A DNA stretch of 64,000 nucleotides from Xanthobacter aminoxidans. GTDB lineage: Bacteria > Pseudomonadota > Alphaproteobacteria > Rhizobiales > Xanthobacteraceae. The notes beneath the pieces are model-generated. The model ran no database searches and was not told the origin of the DNA. It saw nothing but the letters and a program-made list of their open reading frames with translations. Below are positions 57,043-64,000 of this stretch, in pieces. Position 1 is the first letter of the stretch. Each line of letters starts with the position of its first letter. Both the position numbers and the translations under genes were made by a program. The stretch spans positions 1 to 64,000 of the forward strand of contig NZ_JAMJXC010000004.1 of assembly GCF_023571765.1 (NCBI RefSeq), read 5' to 3'.

Positions 57043-57846
57043 TCAGGCGGCGCGATAGCGCGGGGCCGGGGCGGAGCCGCCGAGATGCTGGGCCATGGCG
57101 CGGCGGGCCGCTTCATAGGCCAGCCATTCGCCGCCGTCCTGCAGGGCCGGGATGGTGACGATCTCGCCGGCATCGAGGCCCGCGAGGGCGGCGTCCACCA
57201 TCTCCTCGGCGGACATCACGATCTCCTTCGGCAGGTTCGCGTGGCCGCCGACGCCGGGGATGTTCCAGAACTCGGTGGCCGTCGCCCCCGGCAGCACCGC
57301 CTGCACGCGCAGGCCGCGCGCGCCCAGCTCGTGCTGGAGCGACTGGGTGAGCGCCAGCACATAGGCCTTGCTCGCCCCATAGACGCCGTTGAGCACCTCC
57401 GGCGCCAGCGCCACGATGGAGGAGATGTTGATGATGGTACCGCCGCCCCGCGCCACGAAGGCGGGCGCCGCCGCGTAGGTCAGGCGGGTCAAAGCGGTGA
57501 CGTTGATGGCGATCATCTCCTCCATGCGCGCGACATCGCTGTCGAGAAGCGGCGTCGCGGCGCCGAAGCCGGCATTGTTCACCAGCAGGGAGATGCCGAC
57601 GTCGTCGCGCAGCAGCGCCTCGATGCGGTGGAGGTCGGCGGCGGCGTTGAGGTCAGCGGTGATGGTCTGCACCGTGCGGCCGGTCGCGCTCCCGATGCGC
57701 GCCGCCACTGCCTCCAGCCGCACCGCATTGCGGGCGACGAGGATGAGGTCGTAACCGCGGCGCGCCAGCCGCTCCGCATAGATGGCGCCGATGCCACCGG
57801 AGGCGCCGGTGACCACCGCGATGCCCTTGTTGTGTTCCGTGTTCAT
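57043..57846 (-). CDS. SDR family NAD(P)-dependent oxidoreductase
   Basis: A 267-residue short-chain dehydrogenase. Cofactor motif VTGASGGIGAIYAERLARRG (about residues 12-31), NNAGFGA (about 91-97), catalytic Ser in IINISSIVAL and YGASK (Tyr-x3-Lys) around residue 151. Belongs to the group of YqjQ/DltE-type SDRs; substrate unknown. Follows the GlxA-type regulator by 81 bases in the same direction, with the regulator's likely operator in between. Confidence 0.9.
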   Translation of the reverse strand: MNTEHNKGIAVVTGASGGIGAIYAERLARRGYDLILVARNAVRLEAVAARIGSATGRTVQTITADLNAAADLHRIEALLRDDVGISLLVNNAGFGAATPLLDSDVARMEEMIAINVTALTRLTYAAAPAFVARGGGTIINISSIVALAPEVLNGVYGASKAYVLALTQSLQHELGARGLRVQAVLPGATATEFWNIPGVGGHANLPKEIVMSAEEMVDAALAGLDAGEIVTIPALQDGGEWLAYEAARRAMAQHLGGSAPAPRYRAA

Positions 57847-57899
57847 GGCCGATCCCCGGTCGTTGGTGCGAGACAGAGGGAGCCTAGGCGTGATGTGCC

Positions 57900-57936
57900 A
57901 TGTCCTGAATGTCGAAGAGGCGGCAATTCAGGACAT
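57900..57936. promoter_or_regulatory. 11-bp inverted repeat, likely GlxA/AraC operator
   Basis: ATGTCCTGAAT (57900-57910) and ATTCAGGACAT (57926-57936) are exact inverses 15 bases apart, upstream of the SDR gene and overlapping the regulator's stop codon. A related single site GGCAATCTGGGACATGG lies ahead of the regulator itself. Confidence 0.65.
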
Positions 57937-58932
57937 AACCGGCCGACAAGCGGGGGCGACGTGGGCGGGTGCGCCATGCGCCACCCCATCCTTCTCCCCT
58001 TCGATGTAGCGCAGGCTGCGGCGCAGGCTCTGGGGCGGGTGGCCGAAGTGGCGCAGGAAGGCGCGGCGCATGCGGTCGCGGTCGTCGAAGCCGGTGTCGC
58101 GCGCCACCACGTCCATGGCGTGACGCCCCTCCTCCAGCATGGCCTTCGCCGCCTCGAGGCGCAGGCGCTCCACCGCCTTGGCGGGGGATTCGCCGGTCTC
58201 CTCGCGGAACACGCGGCTGAACTGGCGCGGGCTGAGGCTCGCCGCCTCCGCCAGCTCCTCCACGGTCAGGGGATTGCGCAGGTTTTCCTTGGCGTAGGTC
58301 AGCGCGCGGCGGACGCGATCGGAGCGCGGCTCCAGCTCCAGCAGGGTCGAGAACTGCGCCTGTCCGCCCGGCCGGCGATGGTAGACCACCAGCTTGCGGG
58401 CGATGGTGCGGGCGAGCGCGGCGTCGTGGTCGTCCTCCACCAATGCGAGGGCGAGATCGATGCCCGCGCTCATGCCCGCCGAGGTCCAGATGTTGCCGTC
58501 GCGGATGAAGATGCGGTCGTCGTCCACGCGGATGGCGGGGAAGCGCTCCTGCAGCGCCCGCGCGTGCGCCCAGTGGGTGGTGGCCGCCCTGCCATCCAGC
58601 AGGCCGGCCTCGGCGAGGCGGAAGGCGCCGGTGCAGATGCCGGCCACGCGGCGCGATTGCGTGCCCGCTTCGGCGATGTAGGCGCGCAGCCGCGCAGGCG
58701 TTGGGGTGGGCACCAGTTCGCCCAGCACCACCAGCGTGTCGGGAAATGGACCGAGCGGCTGCGTGGTGACAGAGACCCCGAGCGAGGAGGACACGCCGCC
58801 GCCCCTCTCCGACATGAGCGTGAGGGAATAGGCCGGTCGCTCCAGCACGGTGTTGGCGAACTCGAAGGCCGACACGGCGGCCAGCCCCATGACCTGGAAC
58901 CCGTCCTCGACGATGAAGCCGATGTGCCGCAT
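57928..58932 (-). CDS. GlxA-type AraC-family transcriptional regulator
   Basis: A 334-residue protein. N-terminal DJ-1/PfpI domain (residues 1-180) with AGICTGAFRLAEAGLLDGRAATTHW, the nucleophile-elbow cysteine still present. C-terminal AraC double helix-turn-helix (about 220-315): NPLTVEELAEAASLSPRQFSRVFREETGESPAKAVERLRLEAAKAMLEEG, then DTGFDDRDRMRRAFLRHFGHPPQSLR. Likely controls the SDR gene just downstream. Start at the ATG before RHIGFIVEDGFQVMGLA; a longer frame upstream is rejected. Confidence 0.9.
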   Translation of the reverse strand: MRHIGFIVEDGFQVMGLAAVSAFEFANTVLERPAYSLTLMSERGGGVSSSLGVSVTTQPLGPFPDTLVVLGELVPTPTPARLRAYIAEAGTQSRRVAGICTGAFRLAEAGLLDGRAATTHWAHARALQERFPAIRVDDDRIFIRDGNIWTSAGMSAGIDLALALVEDDHDAALARTIARKLVVYHRRPGGQAQFSTLLELEPRSDRVRRALTYAKENLRNPLTVEELAEAASLSPRQFSRVFREETGESPAKAVERLRLEAAKAMLEEGRHAMDVVARDTGFDDRDRMRRAFLRHFGHPPQSLRRSLRYIEGEKDGVAHGAPAHVAPACRPVMS

Positions 58933-58964
58933 GACCTGCTCCCACGTCCCGTTTCGCCGCTTAA

Positions 58965-58981
58965 GGCAATCTGGGACATGG
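58965..58981. promoter_or_regulatory. Half-site upstream of the GlxA-type regulator
   Basis: GGCAATCTGGGACATGG matches 14 of 17 positions of GGCAATTCAGGACATAA at 57922-57938, and lies 33 bases before the regulator start. Suggests autoregulation. Confidence 0.45.
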
Positions 58982-59144
58982 AGACCCGAATGCAAGCGGC
59001 CCTGCCCGGCCGGTCGGACCAAACGGGGCGGATGACCGGAATCGCCGCGTTTTCGTCCGTCTCCGCCGGGCTGAGGCCCCGAGCTTCGTCTTCGCCAGGG
59101 CAAGGTTCGGATGCGGCGGCGGAGGCTGGACGAGGTGCCAGAGC

Positions 59145-59162
59145 GGGTATATACACGTATCC
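59145..59162. promoter_or_regulatory. MarR operator at the marR start
   Basis: GGGTATATACACGTATCC, near-palindromic, ends right at the start codon of the MarR gene and covers a TATA-like -10. Shares GGGTAT-N-TAC with the site at 59601-59612. Confidence 0.55.
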
Positions 59163-59564
59163 ATGGACACCCCCTGCCACTGCGCCCGCCTGCGCCGGGC
59201 GACGCGCCGTATCAGCGCCATCTACGACGAAGGCTTCGCGCCGCTCGGCATCAACGTGGCGCAGTATTCGCTGCTGCGTTCCGTCCGCGACAAGGGCGAG
59301 GTCAGCATGACCGAGCTGGGCCGGATGCTGGAGCTGGACCGCTCCACTGTGGGCCGCAACGTGCGGGTGCTGTCCAAGCACGGCCTGGTGGAGATGCGGC
59401 GCGGCAAGGACGACCAGCGCGAGGCCTGCATCGCCCTCACCCCGCAGGGCACAGAACTCCTCAAGACCGCCGCCGAGGCCTGGCGCCGGAGCCAGAAGAC
59501 GATCGAGGACCGGCTGGGCAAGGACCGGCTCGAACAGCTGCGCGATCTCCTCGCCGCCCTCTGA
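59163..59564 (+). CDS. MarR family transcriptional regulator
   Basis: A 133-residue protein. INVAQYSLLRSVRDKGEVSMTELGRMLELDRSTVGRNVRVLSKHGLVEMRRGKDDQREACIALTPQG is a full winged-helix MarR core. Cys6 and Cys8 (TPCHCARLRRATR) near the N-terminus are reminiscent of redox-sensing OhrR-type members. No ribosome site before the ATG, so the transcript may be leaderless, with the operator overlapping the promoter. Flanking operator-like sites suggest it controls itself and the thiolase operon. Confidence 0.88.
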   Translation: MDTPCHCARLRRATRRISAIYDEGFAPLGINVAQYSLLRSVRDKGEVSMTELGRMLELDRSTVGRNVRVLSKHGLVEMRRGKDDQREACIALTPQGTELLKTAAEAWRRSQKTIEDRLGKDRLEQLRDLLAAL

Positions 59565-59600
59565 GGCGAAGGGGTCACACAGCTTTTCCCCGCTTTATAC

Positions 59601-59612
59601 GGGTATCTACCC
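59601..59612. promoter_or_regulatory. Second MarR-type operator, before the thiolase operon
   Basis: GGGTATCTACCC, a 12-base near-palindrome, preceded by TATAC, 89 bases upstream of the thiolase start. Resembles the site at 59145-59162. Confidence 0.5.
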
Positions 59613-59700
59613 ACGTCTCGTTGATCGCCCGGCCCTGCCGGTCGCCTGAAATTCCCGCGATGCCGGCCGGGCCGGGCATCGTCCATTAGAGGAGGTCGTC

Positions 59701-60882
59701 ATGACCACGGACATCGTCATCGCCCATCCCGTGCGCACCGCCATCGGCGCCTACAACGGCACGCTGAAGGGCACGCCGGCCACCGAGCTGGGCGCCGTCG
59801 CCATGCGCGAGACTGTGCGCCGCTCGGGGCTCGATCCCGCATCCATCGGCACGGTGGTGATGGGCAACGTCATCCAGGCCGGAAACCGCATGAACCCGGC
59901 GCGGCAAGCGGCGATCCATGGTGGCCTGCCGGTGGAGGTGCCCGCCATGACGGTCAACCGCGTCTGCGGCTCCGGCGCGCAGGCCGTCGTCACTGCGGCG
60001 CTGGAGATCGCCGCCGGCGTGCATGAGGTCGCCGTCGCCGGCGGCATGGAGAACATGGACCGCGCGCCCTATCTGATGGACGGCGGCCGCTGGGGCTACC
60101 GAATGGGCCCGGCGCAGATTCTCGACAGCATGCTGACCGACGGGCTCGACGACGCCTTCTCCGGCAAGCATTCCGGCTGGCACACGGAAGATCTCGTCGC
60201 AAAGCTCCAGATCACCCGCGCCGAGCAGGACGCCTTCGCCGCCCGCTCCCAGCAGCGCTTTTCAGCCGCGCAGAAGGACGGCCGGTTCGCCGGGGAGATC
60301 GTCGCGGTGGAGGTGAAGGGCCGCAAGGGCACGGAATCCTTCGCCACGGACGAGGCGCCCCGCCCCGACACCACATTGGAGACGCTGGCGAAGCTGCGCC
60401 CGGCCTTTCGCCCCGAGGGCACCATCACCGCCGGCAACGCGCCGGGGCTCAACAGCGCGGCCTCCGCCATGATCGTCGCCGACCGCGCCTTCGCGGAGGC
60501 GAAGGGCATCACGCCGCTCGGCCGGCTCGCGGGCTATGGCGTCGCCGGGGTCGAGCCGGGCCTGTTCGGCCTCGGTCCCGTGCCCGCCGTACGCAAGGCG
60601 CTGGCGCGCGCCGGCTGGTCCCTCGGCGACATCGAGCGCATCGAGATCAACGAGGCGTTCGCCGCCGTGCCCATCGCCGTCGCGCGGGAGCTGGGCCTGC
60701 CCGAGGACATGGTGAACGTGGAGGGCGGCGCGGTGGCGCACGGCCATCCCATCGGTGCCACCGGGGCCATCCTCATCACCCGCCTGCTCCACGCCATGCG
60801 GCGGGATGGGCTGAAGCGCGGCGTCGTCACCCTCTGCATCGGCGGCGGACAGGGCATCGCCCTCGCCCTCGAAGCGCTCTGA
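59701..60882 (+). CDS. Acetyl-CoA C-acyltransferase (thiolase)
   Basis: A 393-residue thiolase. Acyl-accepting Cys89 in NRVCGSGAQAV; VEGGAVAHGHPIGATGA carries the His near residue 349; TLCIGGGQGIAL carries the second catalytic Cys near residue 379. Makes or splits acetoacetyl-CoA-type thioesters in fatty acid or polyhydroxyalkanoate metabolism. A strong GAGGAGG site precedes the start. Probably under the upstream MarR. Confidence 0.95.
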   Translation: MTTDIVIAHPVRTAIGAYNGTLKGTPATELGAVAMRETVRRSGLDPASIGTVVMGNVIQAGNRMNPARQAAIHGGLPVEVPAMTVNRVCGSGAQAVVTAALEIAAGVHEVAVAGGMENMDRAPYLMDGGRWGYRMGPAQILDSMLTDGLDDAFSGKHSGWHTEDLVAKLQITRAEQDAFAARSQQRFSAAQKDGRFAGEIVAVEVKGRKGTESFATDEAPRPDTTLETLAKLRPAFRPEGTITAGNAPGLNSAASAMIVADRAFAEAKGITPLGRLAGYGVAGVEPGLFGLGPVPAVRKALARAGWSLGDIERIEINEAFAAVPIAVARELGLPEDMVNVEGGAVAHGHPIGATGAILITRLLHAMRRDGLKRGVVTLCIGGGQGIALALEAL

Positions 60883-60890
60883 GGCCAGCC

Positions 60891-62288
60891 ATGTACCGCG
60901 CCCCGACAGACGAAGCGGCCCCCGCAGCGCAAGACCCCACGCCCCCGGCTGCCGATGCCAGAACCCGGCGGCTGGTGGAAGCGCCCATCGTGCCGCTCCT
61001 CATCAAGCTGGCGTGGCCCAACGTGCTCATAATGCTGGCGCAGGCCTCGGCCGGGCTCATCGAGACCTTCTTCGTGGCCAAGCTCGGCACGGCGGCGCTG
61101 GCGGCCATGGCGCTGGTCTTTCCCGCGGTCATGCTGATGACCACCCTGTCGGCCGGCGCCCTGGGCGGCAGCATCTCCTCCGCCGTGGCGCGGGCGCTCG
61201 GCTCCGGGCGGCAGGCCGCGGCGGATGCGCTGGTGCTGCACGCGCTGGCCGTGAGCCTCGCCTTCGGGTTCGCCTTCGCCGCCCTGTTCCTGCTATTCGG
61301 CCGGCAGATCTACGGCGCCATGGGCGGTTCGGGGCCGGAGCTTGAGGCGGCGCTGATCTATTCCAACATCGTCTTCCTCGGCACGCCGCTGACCTGGGCC
61401 ATGAACGGGCTCGCCAGCGTGGTGCGCGGCACCGGCAACATGCTGCTGCCGGCCTTTGTCATCTGCGTCGGCGTCGCGCTGCTCGTCCCGGTCTCGCCGC
61501 TGCTGATCTTCGGGTTCGGCCCCATCCCGGGCTTCGGCATCGCCGGCGGCGGGCTGGCGCTGATCGCTTACTATCTCGGCGGAACGCTGGTGCTTGGCGC
61601 CTACATCCTGTCCGGGCGCAACCCCGCCCGCTTCCGCTGGGTGCGGCTCGACTGGCGGGTGATCGGATCGGTCATGCGGGTCGGCGCGCTGTCGTCGCTG
61701 CAGTCGATCCAGACCAACGTCATCGTCGGCGGCGCGACGGCCCTCGTCGCCTTGCAGGGTGGCGTTGATGCAGTCGCCGGCTTCGGCACGGGCGTGCGGC
61801 TGGAGTATCTGCTCATCCCGCTCATCTTCGGCATCGGCGCGCCGATGGTGGCGCTGGTGGGAACCAATCTCGGCGCTGGCCGCGGCGATCGCGCGCTCCA
61901 TATCGCGCTGGCCGGCGCGGGCCTTGCCTTTGTGGTGACGGAAACCGTGGGGCTCGCCGCCGCATTCTTCCCGGAGGCGTGGCTGTCCCTGTTCAGCGCC
62001 GAACCGGCCATGGTCGCCACCGGCAGCGCCTATCTGCGCATCGTCGGGCCGTTCTACGGCTTCTTCGGCATCGGGCTGGCGCTCTATTTCGCGGCGCAGG
62101 GCACGGGGCGGCTGTTCTGGCCGGTGGTGGCCGGCTTCCTGCGCGTCGCCATCGCCCTCGGCGGCGGGCTGATCGCCCTGCGGCTCACCGGCTCCATCGA
62201 GGCCCTGTTTGCCGCCCTCTCCGTAGCGCTGATCGTCTACGCCGCGACCGTCCTGACGGCGGTGAAGACGGGGGCGTGGCTGCGGTAG
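60891..62288 (+). CDS. MATE family efflux transporter
   Basis: A 465-residue membrane protein with 12 hydrophobic segments. PIVPLLIKLAWPNVLIMLAQASAGLIETFFVAKLG is the typical MATE start and LSAGALGGSISSAVARALGSGR the conserved loop after helix 2; VIVGGATALVALQGGVDAVAGFGTGVRLEYLLI repeats it in the second half. Exports drugs or organic cations against Na+ or H+. Starts eight bases after the thiolase, so it is likely one operon. Confidence 0.93.
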   Translation: MYRAPTDEAAPAAQDPTPPAADARTRRLVEAPIVPLLIKLAWPNVLIMLAQASAGLIETFFVAKLGTAALAAMALVFPAVMLMTTLSAGALGGSISSAVARALGSGRQAAADALVLHALAVSLAFGFAFAALFLLFGRQIYGAMGGSGPELEAALIYSNIVFLGTPLTWAMNGLASVVRGTGNMLLPAFVICVGVALLVPVSPLLIFGFGPIPGFGIAGGGLALIAYYLGGTLVLGAYILSGRNPARFRWVRLDWRVIGSVMRVGALSSLQSIQTNVIVGGATALVALQGGVDAVAGFGTGVRLEYLLIPLIFGIGAPMVALVGTNLGAGRGDRALHIALAGAGLAFVVTETVGLAAAFFPEAWLSLFSAEPAMVATGSAYLRIVGPFYGFFGIGLALYFAAQGTGRLFWPVVAGFLRVAIALGGGLIALRLTGSIEALFAALSVALIVYAATVLTAVKTGAWLR

Positions 62289-62744
62289 GGGCTGGCCCTC
62301 ACCGCACCGTCCGAACCGTCGCCCGCGCAGAGGGGGCCGCGATCCGCCAGGAGCCCGCTTGAACAGTGAGCCCGCCTGACTGGGGCCGGGCCGACGCCGC
62401 CTGCCGTCGCGGCGCGGATCATCGCCCCGCGTCGGGTGACAGCGGGCAGCCCTCCCCGCCCCAGACCTTTCCCACTGCCCCGCGCCCGTCCTGTCCAGAT
62501 GCGTCGCGCCCCTCCCGAAGGGGAAGGTCTCCGCGCGCGATCCAGCCCGTCCACCCCCTGAACGGCTCCTCCGTCCGGGCCGACGCCGCGCGCCCGCCGC
62601 ACCATGAAACCTCTCGCGTTTGGTCGTTGTGGTTGGACCAAAATATTCGATTACAATTCCATTTGACTTCCATTTCTGAATTAGGCAGTACCAATTCAAA
62701 CTATCGGCAATTTTGGTAGTACCAAATAACAAGAGGGGGATAAC
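62289..62744. other. Intergenic control region ahead of the lactate permease
   Basis: There are 456 bases with no supported gene. The first 300 are GC-rich and show nothing clear. From about 62600 the sequence is AT-rich and carries an inverted pair TTTGGTC/GACCAAA (62619-62642), a CAGTACCAATT site (about 62683-62695) and a palindrome at 62713-62725. Confidence 0.5.
62713..62725. promoter_or_regulatory. LldR/GntR-type operator palindrome
   Basis: TTGGTAGTACCAA, perfect arms TTGGTA/TACCAA around G, the T-G-G-T-N-x-N-A-C-C-A form used by FadR-subfamily GntR regulators such as LldR. It sits 19 bases before the permease start, with GAGGGGG between. Confidence 0.65.
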
Positions 62745-64000
62745 GTGGAGGCCTGGAACCAGATTTATGACCCGATGGGGAACATGTGGCTGTCGAGCCT
62801 CGGCGCCGCGATCCCGATCATCTTCTTTTTCGTCGCCCTGACCCGGCTCAAGCTGAAAGGTTATGTGGCGGGAACCATCACGGTTCTTCTTGCGCTCGCC
62901 GTTGCTATCCTGCTCTACGGCATGCCGGTGCAGATGGCCCTGGCCGCTGGCGTATTCGGTTTCTTCTACGGACTGTGGCCGATCGCCTGGATCATCATCG
63001 GCGCGGTCTTTCTCTACAAGATTTCCGTCGAGACAGGCCAGTTCGAGATCATCCGCCGGTCCATCCTCTCCGTTACGGAAGACCAGCGCCTGCAACTGCT
63101 CCTCGTGGGCTTCGCATTCGGCGCCTTCCTCGAGGGCGCGGCGGGCTTCGGGGCGCCGGTGGCCATCACCGCCGCGCTGCTCGTGGGCCTCGGCTTCAAG
63201 CCGCTCTATGCCGCCGGCCTCTGCCTGATCGCCAACACCGCGCCGGTCGCCTTCGGTGCCATGGGCATCCCGATCATCGTCGCCGGGCAGGTCACGGGGC
63301 TCGACCCCTTCCACATCGGCCAGATGGCCGGCCGCCAGCTCCCCTTCCTCTCGGTGCTGGTGCCGTTCTGGCTCATCCTCATCATGGACGGCACACGCGG
63401 CGTGCGTGAGACATGGCCCGCGATCCTCGTCGCCGGCGGCTCCTTCGCCACCGTGCAGTTCCTGACCGCCAACTTCGTCGGTCCCGAACTGCCCGACATC
63501 ACCGCGGCGCTCGCCACCCTCATCACCCTGCCGCTGTTCCTGCGCTTCTGGCAGCCCCGCCGCATCTTCCGCTTCGAGACGGAAGCGAAAAGCAAGGGCG
63601 GGCTGGACCACGGCGCCGCTCCGGCGCCCGCGGCCGCCGCCATCGAGCCGGCCGTAACCTACACCGCCGGCCAGATCGCCCGCGCCTGGTCGCCGTTCCT
63701 GATCCTCACGGTGTTCGTGACCATCTGGAGCATCCCGCCCTTCAAGGCCCTGTTCGCTGCGGGCGGCGCCCTGGACGGATTGGTCGCCCATGTCAGCGTG
63801 CCGTTCCTGCACAACATGGTGGTCAAGCTGCCGCCCATCGTCACCGCCGCGAAGCCGTTTGCCGCCGACTACAAGTTCGACTGGCTCTCGGCCACCGGCA
63901 CGGCGATCTTCCTGTCCGCCATCGTGTCGATCGTCTTCCTCGGCATGAAGCCGTCGCGGGCGGTGGCGACCTTCGCCTCGACCATCAAGGGCCTGCTGAT
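62745..64000 (+). CDS. lctP: L-lactate permease, LctP family (partial)
   Basis: At least 418 residues from a GTG start with GAGGGGG seven bases ahead; cut by the right edge. [26 protein letters not shown] is the usual LctP start, and [62 protein letters not shown] is the family core with its repeated Gly-rich helices. Imports L-lactate (and related hydroxy acids) with protons. The palindromic operators upstream suggest lactate-responsive GntR control. Confidence 0.94.
   Translation, partial: MEAWNQIYDPMGNMWLSSLGAAIPIIFFFVALTRLKLKGYVAGTITVLLALAVAILLYGMPVQMALAAGVFGFFYGLWPIAWIIIGAVFLYKISVETGQFEIIRRSILSVTEDQRLQLLLVGFAFGAFLEGAAGFGAPVAITAALLVGLGFKPLYAAGLCLIANTAPVAFGAMGIPIIVAGQVTGLDPFHIGQMAGRQLPFLSVLVPFWLILIMDGTRGVRETWPAILVAGGSFATVQFLTANFVGPELPDITAALATLITLPLFLRFWQPRRIFRFETEAKSKGGLDHGAAPAPAAAAIEPAVTYTAGQIARAWSPFLILTVFVTIWSIPPFKALFAAGGALDGLVAHVSVPFLHNMVVKLPPIVTAAKPFAADYKFDWLSATGTAIFLSAIVSIVFLGMKPSRAVATFASTIKGLL

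Noticed and set aside
56905-59310. 801-residue plus-strand open frame
   Set aside because: Antisense to the SDR and GlxA-type genes; His/Arg/Gly-rich.
61293-63812. 839-residue minus-strand open frame
   Set aside because: Antisense to the MATE and lactate permease genes; highly charged low-complexity reading.

Overview
The window is about 66% GC and reads as alphaproteobacterial, most likely a Hyphomicrobiales (Rhizobiales) host of the Xanthobacter/Azorhizobium kind. That assignment is inferred from the spike-base and BR0599-type tail genes and the flanking metabolic genes, not from a marker gene. About 55.7 kb is an HK97-type, long-tailed (siphovirus-like) prophage. It runs off the left edge inside the tail-tip gene and ends on the right near 54.9-55.8 kb. 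The last 8 kb is host chromosome.

Left arm (1-22.4 kb, almost all minus strand, so transcribed right to left): HNH endonuclease, small and large terminase, a small membrane protein, portal, S49 prohead protease, HK97 major capsid, cement protein, head-tail connector and closure proteins, tail terminator, tail tube, the two tail chaperones joined by a -1 frameshift site, tape measure, distal tail, BR0599-like hub, an NlpC/P60-like protein and the J-like tail tip. Three hairpin terminators punctuate this series. At 8.15-9.68 kb it is interrupted by a small cargo island: an antirepressor-like gene, a divergent ribbon-helix-helix gene and a lipoprotein.

Middle (22.4-39 kb): a palindrome-rich control region at 22.4-22.8 kb is followed by a plus-strand set of small early genes. 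These sit behind a repeated leader hairpin and lead to a sliding clamp (DnaN) with a long extra C-terminus. A minus-strand block follows: primase-helicase, a SLOG protein, three DNA methyltransferases, a RuvC-like resolvase and regulators. The minus block ends at a promoter whose -35/-10 spacer is an operator palindrome, next to the CI-like repressor.

Right arm (39-54.9 kb, plus strand): repressor, then YqaJ exonuclease, RecT, an ExoX-like exonuclease, SSB and a RecD2-like helicase. After these comes a long, tightly overlapped train of small proteins, most of unknown function. Operators sharing the half-site AAGTTGGA/TCCAACTT lie at 23.3, 38.9 and 39.9 kb and tie the three early transcription units to one repressor. 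No integrase and no clear lysis gene is visible; both may lie left of the window.

Right edge: an AT-rich PD-(D/E)XK-like gene marks the boundary. The host genes follow: a TIGR03032-like protein, an SDR oxidoreductase with its GlxA/AraC-type regulator, MarR, thiolase, a MATE transporter, and an L-lactate permease cut by the window edge. Each of the three regulated groups carries a visible inverted-repeat operator.
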